Assembly (NCBI GenBank): GCA_051061015.1
Contig: JBPFEG010000060.1
Span: 124,001 to 188,000, forward strand
DNA: 64,000 nucleotides
Reading direction: 5' to 3'
Source: Methylomicrobium sp051061015
Lineage (GTDB): Bacteria > Pseudomonadota > Gammaproteobacteria > Methylococcales > Methylomonadaceae
The notes below the pieces were generated by a model. That model saw nothing but the letters and a program-made list of their open reading frames with translations. It searched no databases and had not been told where the DNA came from. The position numbers and the translations under genes are program-made. Below, one piece after another: positions 19,516-28,335 of the stretch. Each line of letters begins with the position of its first letter. Position 1 is the first letter of the stretch.

Positions 19516-21174
19516 ATGAGCGAAAGCTTTGCTGCGTTACTTGAAGAAAGTTTAAACAAGACGAAAATGTCGCCAGGCGACATGCTGATTGGCACCGTTG
19601 TTGATATTGAAAATGACATGATCATTGTCAGCACGCATGCCAAATCGGAAGGCGTGATTCCGAAATGGCAATTTCTGAATAACGATGGCGAACTGGAAGT
19701 CCAGATCGGCGACGAAGTCGAAGTCGCGCTGGATCTCTTCGAAGACGGCTTGGGGGCTACTCTTCTGTCGCGCGACAAAGCGAAGAAGAACAAGGCTTGG
19801 TCCGAACTCGAAAACGCCTTCGAAAAAGGTGCGACCATTGTCGGCCGCATTAACGGCAAAGTCCGTGGCGGTTTCACTGTGGCAGTCGGTGCATTGCGCG
19901 CCTTCCTGCCAGGTTCTTTGGTCGATGTGCGTCCAATCCGCGACACCACGTTCCTGGAAAACCGCGACCTCGAATTCAAGGTCATAAAGATCGACCAGAA
20001 GCGCAATAACGTCGTTCTGTCTCGCCGCGCCGTCGTCGAGAAGGAATACAGCGAGGAAAGAGAAGAACTGCTGAAAACCCTCGAAGAAGGCGCAGTCGTG
20101 ACCGGTATCGTGAAGAACCTGACCGACTACGGCGCGTTCATTGACCTCGGCGGCATCGACGGCCTGTTGCACATTACCGATATGGCTTGGCGCCGCGTCC
20201 GTCATCCTTCCGAGTGTGTCGAGATCGGCCAGGAAGTGAAGGTCAAGGTTCTGAAATACGACAAAGACAAGAACCGCGTCTCTCTGGGCATGAAGCAAAT
20301 GGGTGAAGATCCATGGCAAAATATCGGCCGCCGTTATCCTGCCGGACACCGTGTATTCGGTAAGGTCAACAATCTGACCGATTACGGCTGCTTCGTCGAG
20401 ATCGAAGAAGGCGTCGAAGGTCTGGTACACGTCTCCGAAATGGACTGGACCAACAAGAATGTCAATCCTTCGAAAATCGTTCAACTGGGCGATGAAGTCG
20501 AAGTGATGATCCTCGAGATCGACGAAGAGCGCCGCCGTATTTCACTGGGTATGAAGCAATGCAAAATCAATCCATGGGATGAATTTGCTGCGACCCATAA
20601 CAAAGGCGACAAGATTTCGGGCAAGATCAAATCAATCACCGATTTCGGCATCTTCATCGGCCTGGACGGCGGCATCGACGGTTTGGTTCATATGTCCGAC
20701 ATTTCCTGGGCAGACGACGGCGAAACCGCGGTTCGCGACTACAAGAAAGGCGATGAAATCGAAACCGTTATTTTGGCGGTCGATCCGGAGCGTGAGCGTA
20801 TCTCGCTGGGCATCAAGCAACTGGAACAAGATCCGTTCCAAAACTTCCTGGCGACCCACGAAAAAGGCAGCCTGGTCAAGGGCGTGATCAAGGAAGTCGA
20901 TGCGAAAGGTGCCGTGGTGACTTTGGCCGACTATGTCGAAGGCTATATCCGTGCTTCCGAAATTCAACGCGACCGCGTCGAAGACGCGCGTACGCTGTTG
21001 AAAGAAGGCGAGACCGTCGAAGCAAAATTCATTGGTGTCGACAAGAAGAGCAAGTCGATTTCTTTGTCGATCAAAGCGAAAGATCAGGACGAAGAATCCA
21101 CTGCTATCAAGGATTACTCGCAACAATCGGCTACGCCGACGCTGGGTGACCTGTTCAAGCAAATTGAAAAATAA
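19516..21174 (+). CDS. rpsA: 30S ribosomal protein S1
   Basis: RNA-binding ribosomal protein that helps load mRNAs on the 30S subunit. 552 aa with six S1 (OB-fold) repeats; repeats 3-5 are the most regular, with the recurrent DYGAFIDLGGIDGLLHITDM-type core and GLVHVSEMDW, GLVHMSDISW. A 93-base untranslated leader separates it from cmk and probably holds its own promoter and the autoregulatory target known for S1. Length matches E. coli (557). Confidence 0.97.
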   Translation: MSESFAALLEESLNKTKMSPGDMLIGTVVDIENDMIIVSTHAKSEGVIPKWQFLNNDGELEVQIGDEVEVALDLFEDGLGATLLSRDKAKKNKAWSELENAFEKGATIVGRINGKVRGGFTVAVGALRAFLPGSLVDVRPIRDTTFLENRDLEFKVIKIDQKRNNVVLSRRAVVEKEYSEEREELLKTLEEGAVVTGIVKNLTDYGAFIDLGGIDGLLHITDMAWRRVRHPSECVEIGQEVKVKVLKYDKDKNRVSLGMKQMGEDPWQNIGRRYPAGHRVFGKVNNLTDYGCFVEIEEGVEGLVHVSEMDWTNKNVNPSKIVQLGDEVEVMILEIDEERRRISLGMKQCKINPWDEFAATHNKGDKISGKIKSITDFGIFIGLDGGIDGLVHMSDISWADDGETAVRDYKKGDEIETVILAVDPERERISLGIKQLEQDPFQNFLATHEKGSLVKGVIKEVDAKGAVVTLADYVEGYIRASEIQRDRVEDARTLLKEGETVEAKFIGVDKKSKSISLSIKAKDQDEESTAIKDYSQQSATPTLGDLFKQIEK

Positions 21175-21187
21175 ACACCATCGATCC

Positions 21188-21230
21188 GGGATGCGCCGTC
21201 CGGCGCATCCCATTCATGCTTTTAATTTTT
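21188..21230 (+). terminator. Hairpin between rpsA and ihfB (terminator or attenuator)
   Basis: A perfect 10-bp stem (21188-21197 with 21202-21211, 4-base loop) is followed about 9 bases later by a T-rich stretch. It may partly end rpsA transcripts so that ihfB is made at a lower level. Confidence 0.55.
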
Positions 21231-21243
21231 CGCAGGATTGAAT

Positions 21244-21549
21244 GTGACAAAATCCGAACTGATCGAAGCATTAGCACGTCAGCAGCCTCATCTTGCTATA
21301 AAAGATGTCGAACTGGCTGTCAAATGCATCATCGAGAAAATGAACCACGCCTTGTCTACCGGCGATCGGATCGAAATCAGGGGCTTCGGCAGCTTTTCAT
21401 TGCATATGCGTCCGCCGCGTATGGGCCGGAATCCTAAGACCGGTGAGTCGGTCGCACTGGCCAAGAAATATGTGCCGCATTTCAAGCCCGGCAAGGAATT
21501 GCGGGATCGCGTGGATAATTCTGCCGAGCAATTTGAAATTTCCGGTTAA
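21244..21549 (+). CDS. ihfB: Integration host factor subunit beta
   Basis: DNA-bending nucleoid protein that pairs with IhfA. The GTG at 21244 gives MTKSELIEAL, the same start as E. coli IhfB, and an AGGAT lies upstream; a TTG at 21238 would add two residues. The conserved beta-arm reads RNPKTGESV and the flank GRGFGSF-like segment reads EIRGFGSFSLH. 101 aa against 94 in E. coli, with a few extra C-terminal residues. Confidence 0.96.
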   Translation: MTKSELIEALARQQPHLAIKDVELAVKCIIEKMNHALSTGDRIEIRGFGSFSLHMRPPRMGRNPKTGESVALAKKYVPHFKPGKELRDRVDNSAEQFEISG

Positions 21550-21721
21550 CCGAAAACTGTTTGCCAATATCCTTATTTATTTTTCATGGAGTTGCCTTGG
21601 TAAAGATCAAGGCAATGAAATACTTTGTCTTCATAAGGTGCACATCGCGTATCTTTATGAAGCCTGACAAAAGAGCGCTATAAATTCCGGGTTGAGTTAT
21701 GGAATTCTTCTAACAAAGGTA

Positions 21722-21749
21722 GGTGCGCCTCGGTAAAAGTCGGCGCACC
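21722..21749 (-). terminator. Weak hairpin after slyD
   Basis: Arms at 21722-21729 and 21742-21749 (8 bp, 12-base loop) lie just beyond the slyD stop. There is only a short T-run on the minus strand, so termination is uncertain. Confidence 0.3.
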
Positions 21750-21772
21750 CTGTGTGTTAGCAAAGTTTCCGC

Positions 21773-22252
21773 TTAATGATGGCAGCCGGGGCCATGAACG
21801 TGCCCATGATCGAGCTCTTCTTGTGTGGCCGCTCTGACGTCGACGATTTCGACATCAAAAGTCAATGGCACACCTGCCAGCGGATGATTGCCGTCAATAG
21901 TAATATCGTCGCCGTCGATATCAACGATTGCGACGATACCTGGGCCTGAACTGACATCAGCATGGAATTGCATGCCGACTTCGAGATGGTCGACGCCTTC
22001 AAACATCGAGCGTGGAATTACTTGTACCCGTTCCGGCATGAATTCGCCGTAGGCATCTTCGGCAGGAATGCGCACGGTGAATTGTTCGCCGACTTCCTTC
22101 CCGGCCAATTCTTTCTCCAGACCGGAAATGATGTTGCCTTTGCCATGCAGATAAACCAGAGCGTCGCTACCGATGGAGCTGTCGATTACTTCGCCCTCGT
22201 CATTGGTCAGCGTATAGTGAATCGAAACCGCCATATTGTTAGCTACTTGCAT
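21773..22252 (-). CDS. slyD: FKBP-type peptidyl-prolyl isomerase SlyD
   Basis: Cytoplasmic proline isomerase/chaperone with an IF domain inserted in the FKBP fold; often also a metal (nickel) carrier. 159 aa. FKBP elements (SIHYTLTNDEGEVIDSS, LVYLHGKGNIISGLEKEL) flank the IF domain (about residues 75-130). The tail is short and His/Cys-containing (GHVHGPGCHH), a reduced form of the metal-binding tail of enteric SlyD. No clear ribosome site. A second in-frame ATG (MAVSIHY) at 22234 is the alternative start. Confidence 0.93.
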   Translation of the reverse strand: MQVANNMAVSIHYTLTNDEGEVIDSSIGSDALVYLHGKGNIISGLEKELAGKEVGEQFTVRIPAEDAYGEFMPERVQVIPRSMFEGVDHLEVGMQFHADVSSGPGIVAIVDIDGDDITIDGNHPLAGVPLTFDVEIVDVRAATQEELDHGHVHGPGCHH

Positions 22253-22355
22253 GATGTAAACCTATAAAGATAAAAAGTTTCTATCATATCGGTTTAATTC
22301 ACGTTTGTCAGAAAAAAGTGGCGATTTATCAGTAAGAAAGCAATATACTCAAGAT

Positions 22356-24017
22356 TTACTTCCGTGTCTGCGTCCGCCACAAATTGACTATATCGGCTAC
22401 ATCCAGATCGGTCTTGCCTTCGCGCCAGCCGGTAAAATAATCGACATCGTTGCTTTTCGGTTCCGGGTTCGGCCGGTAAATCTGCACTCGCGTCGGTAGC
22501 GGTGCGGCCTCGCCGACAACCAGTGCCTCGCCCCGGCCGAGCGAGGTCAAAATGTCGGTCAGATCGCCTTCCGCTTCCGGCACTAAACCTCTGATATAAG
22601 CCTGGTCGTCCGGGTTGGTGGTGCGGAGGCAAATGAATGAACTGCACTGGGCCAGCATCGTTTCGGAGAGTTCGGTCGGCCGCTGGCTGACCACGCCGAT
22701 CGAAACACCGTATTTCCGTCCTTCTTTCGCAATACGCTCCATCATCCGTTTGGTGCCGTCGAACTGGCCGCCTTTCTCACGCGGAATATAGGCATGTGCT
22801 TCTTCGCAGATCAGCGTGATCGGAAATTCGCGCCGGTGCGGGTTCCAGTAATTGAATTCATACGCCAGGCGGCCGACCTGCGCCGAGACGGCCGGCCTCA
22901 CGTCGGTCGGCACCGAGCTTAAATCGACTACCGTGATATTGCCTTTTTTGTGGCCGAGACCGACAAATTCGCTGAGCAGTTCGGCCATGCTTTCGGAGTT
23001 GTTCCGGCGTTTCGGTTTCAACAGGAAGTCATAGCGCACATCGTTGAAACGGCTTTGCATCCGGATCAGGAACTCGTCGAACATGCCGAACAGCGCGCCC
23101 TGCGTCTTGCCGAAATCCTTCCGTTCCTCATTCGCGGCTTTGAACTGCATATACATTTCGGCCAGCGAGAAATAGATCGGCGTATCGATCGATACGGTCG
23201 GGAGCCCGATCCGCTTGCCCTCCTTGCGTTTAAGCTGTTGCAGGACCTCGCGCATGTACGACATCTGGATCGTCGCACCCTTGTCGTCGCGGTCGATGAA
23301 CAGATCGACCAGTTCCGCATAGGTCATCATCCAGTACGGCATTTCCATTTCCATCGCGTCGATGTAATTGACTTGGTCTTCCCCAAAGGCGGACTGCACC
23401 ACACCGTTTTCATCCTTCCAGCAATATTCGCCGTGCAGGTCGAGCATGATCAAATGAGTTCTGGGCATCGCGCGGATCGTGTTCTGGATCAGGCTGGTTA
23501 CCGTCCAGGACTTGCCGGAACCGGACTGGCCGAGAATCGCGAAATGCCGGCCGAACAGCGCGCGCGGGTCGAGGCTCAGATGATAATCCTTGTGCGTCGA
23601 CAATTGGCCGATGAAAAACTGATAATCCCGGAATTTGGAAAAAATCGCGTTGATTTCGTCGAGCCCGACCGCATACACCTTCGCGCCGGGGGTCGGATAA
23701 TGGCGCACACCGCGCACGAACAGACCGTTTTCCTGGATCTCGCCGACCGGAATCAGCGATATGAAGCGTTCCGACTTGCGTACGCCATCGCCGTTATAGC
23801 GGTCCTTCTCCCAGATTTTGAACACCAGCGCCAGAACGCCGATGTTCGCCTGGCGGATCACAACATAAGAGCCGATATGCCCGGCCAGAATCTCTTCGTT
23901 GCCGACTTTAATGATCGGCAACTCGCTGGCATGCTCTTCGGCGATACGGGCGTCCATCCCGTCCCCGCGCACTTCGGATAAATAGCCTATATGAATCGGC
24001 ATCTGCTGTTCGGTCAT
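22356..24017 (-). CDS. HerA-like hexameric ATPase (DUF87/HAS-barrel)
   Basis: P-loop ATPase of the HerA/FtsK superfamily, 553 aa. An N-terminal beta-rich HAS-barrel region (residues about 8-120) precedes Walker A GQSGSGKS (163-170); Walker B with the double acidic EEAHAY is at 405-410, and SQRP follows as a sensor/arginine region. HerA proteins pump or unwind DNA, usually with the nuclease NurA, or act in defence with partners such as SIR2 proteins. No NurA, SIR2 or other partner gene is adjacent: slyD follows and a gene-free region precedes. The DNA-translocase role is inferred from family only. Confidence 0.88.
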   Translation of the reverse strand: MTEQQMPIHIGYLSEVRGDGMDARIAEEHASELPIIKVGNEEILAGHIGSYVVIRQANIGVLALVFKIWEKDRYNGDGVRKSERFISLIPVGEIQENGLFVRGVRHYPTPGAKVYAVGLDEINAIFSKFRDYQFFIGQLSTHKDYHLSLDPRALFGRHFAILGQSGSGKSWTVTSLIQNTIRAMPRTHLIMLDLHGEYCWKDENGVVQSAFGEDQVNYIDAMEMEMPYWMMTYAELVDLFIDRDDKGATIQMSYMREVLQQLKRKEGKRIGLPTVSIDTPIYFSLAEMYMQFKAANEERKDFGKTQGALFGMFDEFLIRMQSRFNDVRYDFLLKPKRRNNSESMAELLSEFVGLGHKKGNITVVDLSSVPTDVRPAVSAQVGRLAYEFNYWNPHRREFPITLICEEAHAYIPREKGGQFDGTKRMMERIAKEGRKYGVSIGVVSQRPTELSETMLAQCSSFICLRTTNPDDQAYIRGLVPEAEGDLTDILTSLGRGEALVVGEAAPLPTRVQIYRPNPEPKSNDVDYFTGWREGKTDLDVADIVNLWRTQTRK

Positions 24018-24710
24018 CGTTTAACTCAACTTGATAAAGAATACAGTTAAGATTAGACCAGTTTGGGGCAGAGATGAAGAAACGGGAGGGGCAACCGCAG
24101 CTGGCCGCTCGCTGTCGTGCATACTGCACTCCCCAAACTCAGAAGATCAGAATGCTAAGGGAATGACCAGTCAAGCACGTCAAGCGCGTCAAGCGGTGTG
24201 AGAAGCCGTAAAGCAAGGAACGCGTTGAGCGAATCAGCTAACCCTGATAAAAAACCATCATTCCGGGCCCTCTATTATCCCCTGCGTTAGAACGCCCAAA
24301 GCTGGCGGCCAGTAAAATAATCTTGCGATACGAAACCTTTATAAGTTCCAGGGTTTATGGCCGATTATCGCCGGGCCAATCCACCCTATCCAGCCTTTAC
24401 CTCCAGTCATATGCCCTTGAACAGGCATGAGCCTGTGCTATCGGCGGTTTCGAATAGCAACTTACCGGTGAAGAACTGGCAATGATGTCCACGTACTGGA
24501 TGGCACTTTCTGATAGGGAATCGAAACCTGAATTAGTTGGCATTGATCTTGTACGTCATCACTACAACCCGCAGGCCAAACAGAGAACCTGGTCTTAAGC
24601 GCTTGAATTTGTTCAGGCCAGATGGGAATGTGCAGGTTTTATCCCAACTTTATACCCACAAAATCTAAAAAATTGATGGATATGAAACAAAACGCATTCA
24701 GGAGCATACC
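24018..24710. other. 693-base region without a supported gene
   Basis: It lies between the divergent HerA-like gene and the NifZ-like gene. It contains a short imperfect triple repeat of a nine-base unit near 24170-24197 and only short open frames (for example about 42 codons ending near 24480 and 37 codons from 24484), none recognisable. It could be the remains of a decayed gene or insertion. It must also hold the promoters of both flanking genes. Confidence 0.5.
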
Positions 24711-24971
24711 ATGAATATTGAAGATTTGGATTTAGGCGATGTCGTTTACGCCACCCGTCCTATCATCGACGACGGCAGCATGCCCGATGGCGAAGAAGGT
24801 ATTTTATTAGCTCCGGCCGGCGCCCGCGGCGTGATTATGATGAAAGGCTACGTGGAAGAAAATCCGGAGCGCTGCGTGTTCCTGGTGCGTTTTGAAGACC
24901 GGGATTTGAATTTGGGACGCCCGATCGGTTGTTGGGTTGAGGATTTGACAGTGGCAAAAACAGTCATGTGA
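24711..24971 (+). CDS. NifZ-like small protein
   Basis: An 86-aa protein resembling the NifZ domain. It has LDLGDVVYATRPIIDDGSMP followed by EGILLAPAGARGVIMMKGYVEE, the FLVRFED strand, and a final GCWVEDL. NifZ helps mature the second P-cluster of nitrogenase MoFe protein. No nif structural genes are in the window. A ribosome site (CAGGAG) precedes the ATG at good spacing. Its stop overlaps the reading frame of the SagB-type gene that follows, so the two are likely one operon. Identification is by pattern memory; a profile search against the NifZ family would settle it. Confidence 0.75.
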   Translation: MNIEDLDLGDVVYATRPIIDDGSMPDGEEGILLAPAGARGVIMMKGYVEENPERCVFLVRFEDRDLNLGRPIGCWVEDLTVAKTVM

Positions 24972-25036
24972 CTTCCATGGTACAGCATTTCCGCGCTACG
25001 ATAGAATGCTCATGTGATACTTTTACCGTCGCGACC

Positions 25037-26641
25037 ATGCCTAACGAAAACACTAGCCCTACGACAAGCGGCGCCGTGCTTGATTACCACCAACGGACCA
25101 AGCACCAGCTCAATGCTTATGCCAAAGGGCCGGCCGCACTGGATTGGGAAGATCAGCCCGATCCGTTTCGCCGCTTTGAGGGCTGTGAAAACGTCCCGCT
25201 GCCGTTACCGGGCCAGGATGTCGCATGCCTGTTCAGCGACCTGGACCGTCCCGGCAGGATTGCGCCTCAGACACTCAACCTGACTACATTGGGCTTATTC
25301 CTGGAGTTGGCGTTAGGCTTGTCCGCCTGGAAACAATACGGTCCGGATCGCTGGGCGCTGCGCTGCAATCCATCCAGCGGCAATCTCCATCCGACCGAAG
25401 CTTATTTGGTCTGCACCGATAACTCCCTTCTGCCCGCGGGCGTTTATCACTACCTCAGCCATGACCACTCGCTGGAAAGGCGCTGCAAGTTTACGCCTGA
25501 AAAAATGGAGCCTGCGCTCTATCTCGGCTTGTCGTCCATTCACTGGCGCGAAGCCTGGAAATACGGCGAACGCGCTTTCCGCTATTGCCAGCATGATATC
25601 GGCCACGCCCTGGCCGCCTTAAGCTATGCCGCGGCCTGTCTGGGCTGGCGGATAGAATTGCTCGGCGAAACCGCCGACGCCGACCTGGCAAGCTGGCTGG
25701 GATTGAATCGAAGCGAAGACTTTATCGAACATGAACGCGAAGCGCCGGATTTGTATTGCCGCCTGCATGTCGACACGCGCCATGGCCATTTCGAGCCCGC
25801 CGATTTGTCGCTAAGCCAGCAAAATGCCCAGTGGTCAGGCAAAGCCCGGCGCTTGAGCCAACATCATTTTTACCGCTGGCCCGTCATCGATGAAGTGTCC
25901 CTCGCCGCGCAAAAACCGTCTACCCCGGCCGAACGCTGGCAGGCGCCCTTTGAAGCTTTACCCGGCGTCAGCCACGATCAATGTGCCAGCCATTTGATTC
26001 GGCAGCGCCGCAGCGCTCAGCAATTCAATGCCATGGCTAAGGCTTTAGCGCTGGCCGACTTCAAACGGATACTGCAAGCTGCGCTGCCCAACGCCAAACC
26101 GCCTTTTACCGCCTGGAACTGGCCGCCGCAGGTACATTTGCTGTTATTCGTGCATCGTGTAGAAGGGATGGAACCGGGCCTGTATTTCCTGCCGCGCGAT
26201 GCCACTTGCATAGCTGAACTTCGGCAGGTGTTTTCACAGGATTTTACCTGGGAAACCGTTGCCGCCCCTTTTACCTTATTTCGCCTGGTGGCCGGCAATA
26301 TCCGGCAAGCCGCCAAAACCCTGTCCTGTCATCAAAATATTGCCAGCGACAGCGCATTCAGCCTGGGCATGCTGGCGCGTTTTGCCGGCAATATCGCCGC
26401 GGAGCCTTGGTGTTACCGACGATTATTCTGGGAGTGCGGCCTGCTGGGGCAGACTTTATACCTGGAAGCCGAAGCCGCCGGGGTACGCGGCACCGGTATC
26501 GGCTGCTTTTTTGACGACGCGGTTCACGGCGTCCTGGGGTTAACGGACAACCGCTGGCAAAGCCTGTATCACTTTACCATCGGCGAGCCGCTGGAAGATG
26601 CAAGGCTGCAAAGCCTGCCGGCTTATGATCATTTGAAATGA
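25037..26641 (+). CDS. SagB/ThcOx-type (nitroreductase-fold) dehydrogenase, two-domain
   Basis: About 534 aa from the ATG at 25037; the frame is open up to a GTG at 24968 but the extra 23 residues look non-coding. It carries two nitroreductase-like FMN domains. The first (about residues 75-270) has LRCNPSSGNLHPTEAYLV and AFRYCQHDIGHALAALSYAAACLGW, hallmarks of SagB/ThcOx enzymes. The second (about 300-534) repeats the fold and ends with LFWECGLLGQTLYLEAEAAGVRGTGIGCFFDD. Such proteins oxidise azolines in thiazole/oxazole-modified peptides or act as free-standing oxidoreductases. No YcaO or precursor peptide gene is nearby. Its only partner is the NifZ-like gene just upstream. Confidence 0.85.
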   Translation: MPNENTSPTTSGAVLDYHQRTKHQLNAYAKGPAALDWEDQPDPFRRFEGCENVPLPLPGQDVACLFSDLDRPGRIAPQTLNLTTLGLFLELALGLSAWKQYGPDRWALRCNPSSGNLHPTEAYLVCTDNSLLPAGVYHYLSHDHSLERRCKFTPEKMEPALYLGLSSIHWREAWKYGERAFRYCQHDIGHALAALSYAAACLGWRIELLGETADADLASWLGLNRSEDFIEHEREAPDLYCRLHVDTRHGHFEPADLSLSQQNAQWSGKARRLSQHHFYRWPVIDEVSLAAQKPSTPAERWQAPFEALPGVSHDQCASHLIRQRRSAQQFNAMAKALALADFKRILQAALPNAKPPFTAWNWPPQVHLLLFVHRVEGMEPGLYFLPRDATCIAELRQVFSQDFTWETVAAPFTLFRLVAGNIRQAAKTLSCHQNIASDSAFSLGMLARFAGNIAAEPWCYRRLFWECGLLGQTLYLEAEAAGVRGTGIGCFFDDAVHGVLGLTDNRWQSLYHFTIGEPLEDARLQSLPAYDHLK

Positions 26642-26999
26642 TTCAGCCCGCAATGTCTTAAGTCGCCTGGAGCAATTGAAGCGCCACCACGGCAGGCTTT
26701 TGGGACTCATACCTCGGAATAATAATTTGAGACTTAAACTGAAGCACCGCTACGGGCTGGGCGAGCCCAATGAAATCATCAAAAGATCGAATTCAACATT
26801 AACGAGCCAATACCATATTTGTTTCGAGAGCTGGGTCTGTATCTTCTAAAAAGTTGAAATTATTAAAATTTTAAACACTTTAGGGAAAGGCGTGTCTATT
26901 TAAGGAGGTTAGTTTGACTTCCTCGATCATTAACTTGCCACCAGTTTTAATAGAAAGCTGCTGTCCCGGAATGATCACATTGTTGTAATTATTAGCGGA
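26642..26999. other. 358-base region between the SagB-type and lipid kinase genes
   Basis: A frame of about 70 codons without a start (roughly 26640-26845) stays open and reads LEQLKRHHGRLLGL then LKHRYGLGEPNEIIKR, which I cannot assign and which may be gene debris. Further right is an AT-rich stretch, and then a small ORF with a perfect ribosome site (listed separately). Confidence 0.4.
26913..26987 (+). CDS. Candidate 24-aa leader peptide upstream of the lipid kinase
   Basis: A TTG start at 26913 sits four bases after AAGGAGG (26902-26908), the strongest ribosome site in this part of the window. The frame ends at TAA 26985-26987, 12 bases before the lipid kinase ATG, which has no ribosome site of its own. 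The peptide is short and hydrophobic with two adjacent Cys. It may couple translation of the downstream gene, or be an accident. Confidence 0.3.
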
Positions 27000-27923
27000 A
27001 TGGCTCGAATGAGTGAACGAAATGCGCTTTTTATTTCCAATAAAAAAAGTGGCAAAGCAGATAATGAGCTCGATGGCGCCGTTAGGATTCTTAAAGAATT
27101 AGGCGTTAACCTGATCGAAGAGGAATCTGAAGATTCATTCCACATTAATGAGCTAATCCGACAACACCGCGATAAAATCGATACTGTCATCCTGGCAGGC
27201 GGTGACGGAACCATGAGTTCCGCCGCAGGTTCGCTCTCGGAATGCGGTCTTGCTCTGGGTATTTTGCCGATGGGTACTGCCAATGACTTGGCACGTACCT
27301 TGAAAATTCCGGAATCCGTTGAAGCAGCCGCTGCGATAATCGCAAACGGCCGCCTGCATGCCATTGATCTGGGCAAAGTGAATAATCATTATTTTGTCAA
27401 TGCGGCCCATATCGGGCTTGGCGTCAAAGTAAACCTCAATCTGACCAGTGAACTTAAATCCCGCTGGGGACGTTTCAGTTATGCCAGAAGTCTAATTGAG
27501 GCATTCAGTTCCATGCGTCCATTTCGTGCGGATATTGTCTGCGATGGAGTAGGATTCAGTGTACGTTCTATTCATATTACTGTTGCCAACGGCCGATTTT
27601 ACGGAGGCGGAATGACTTTAACAAAGGAGGCTTCGGTCGATGACCATAAATTGAGAGTTTTTAGTCTGGAACCGCAAAGCTTCTGGAAACTGTTAAGCCA
27701 TTCTGTCGTTATTCTGGGCGGCCGGTTAAAAGGCCGGGAAGGTGTCTGGCTCCGTAGCGGCGCCACCCTGAGGATAAGCACTTCCAGACCCTTGGATATT
27801 TATGCGGATGGTGAGTGTATTTCCCGGACGCCTGCTAGTTTCGAACTGCAGCCGAACAGTTTACAGGTCTACGTCCCGGCCGATTATTTTACCCAGGGAG
27901 AAACAGGAAATGCTGAGGAATGA
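27000..27923 (+). CDS. Diacylglycerol/lipid kinase family protein (YegS-like)
   Basis: Soluble lipid kinase of the DAGK catalytic-domain family, 307 aa. The glycine-rich ATP site reads ILAGGDGTMSSAAGSL, followed by GILPMGTANDLARTL, and the C-terminal domain has NGRFYGGGMTLTKEASVDD and the DGE motif (YADGECIS). YegS-type enzymes phosphorylate phosphatidylglycerol or related lipids at the membrane. The next gene starts inside its last 14 bases, so the pair is translationally coupled. Start at 27000 or 27009 (both ATG in frame). Confidence 0.92.
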   Translation: MARMSERNALFISNKKSGKADNELDGAVRILKELGVNLIEEESEDSFHINELIRQHRDKIDTVILAGGDGTMSSAAGSLSECGLALGILPMGTANDLARTLKIPESVEAAAAIIANGRLHAIDLGKVNNHYFVNAAHIGLGVKVNLNLTSELKSRWGRFSYARSLIEAFSSMRPFRADIVCDGVGFSVRSIHITVANGRFYGGGMTLTKEASVDDHKLRVFSLEPQSFWKLLSHSVVILGGRLKGREGVWLRSGATLRISTSRPLDIYADGECISRTPASFELQPNSLQVYVPADYFTQGETGNAEE

Positions 27924-28335
27924 AAAACAAGTGGCACTGGATACGGTTATCAACTCAAGCCGGAAGTCGATCGAATATTATCGCTGGGTTGCAGATTCCA
28001 GCCATGATCAACGGCTCAAGGAATTGCTCTATAAGCTGGCTCTGCAGCGGGAAATGATTGTCGATAAGCTTGCGCCGCAGATGTATAAGCTCGGGGACAT
28101 GCCCTCTTCGCCTGACCCTGAAAAACTGGCTGTGGAGGAAATGTTTACCCAAATTAAAGCCAGCTTCTCAGCGGACGGAGAGGATGTGCTGTCGGCCAGT
28201 TTAGACGAGCTCGACTCACAGCTTCTTCAGTCAATCAGCGAGGCTTTTGGTCTGGATTTTGAACAGGAAACCATGGCCATGCTACGGGACCTTCAAAAAG
28301 CGGTAGGCGATGCGAAGAAAAAGCGGGAAGGCTAG
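27910..28335 (+). CDS. Ferritin-like helical protein (DUF2383-like)
   Basis: A 141-aa, wholly alpha-helical protein starting at the ATG at 27910, which is preceded by CAGGAA within the end of the lipid kinase gene. The N-terminal helix pair (VALDTVINSSRKSIEYYRWVAD and KELLYKLALQREMIVDKLAP) is like the DUF2383/PA2169 four-helix family. Family assignment is tentative, and metal ligands are not obvious. Coupling to the lipid kinase suggests a membrane-stress or lipid-related role. It converges on feoC, and the two stop codons overlap. Confidence 0.7.
   Translation: MLRNEKQVALDTVINSSRKSIEYYRWVADSSHDQRLKELLYKLALQREMIVDKLAPQMYKLGDMPSSPDPEKLAVEEMFTQIKASFSADGEDVLSASLDELDSQLLQSISEAFGLDFEQETMAMLRDLQKAVGDAKKKREG

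Noticed and set aside
24018..24710. Insertion-sequence remnant in the large gap
   Set aside because: No inverted ends, target duplication or transposase motif found by eye; only short frames.
22356..26641. HerA-like gene plus SagB-type gene as a phage defence island
   Set aside because: They are divergent, separated by 693 bases, with no nuclease, SIR2, toxin or known defence partner.
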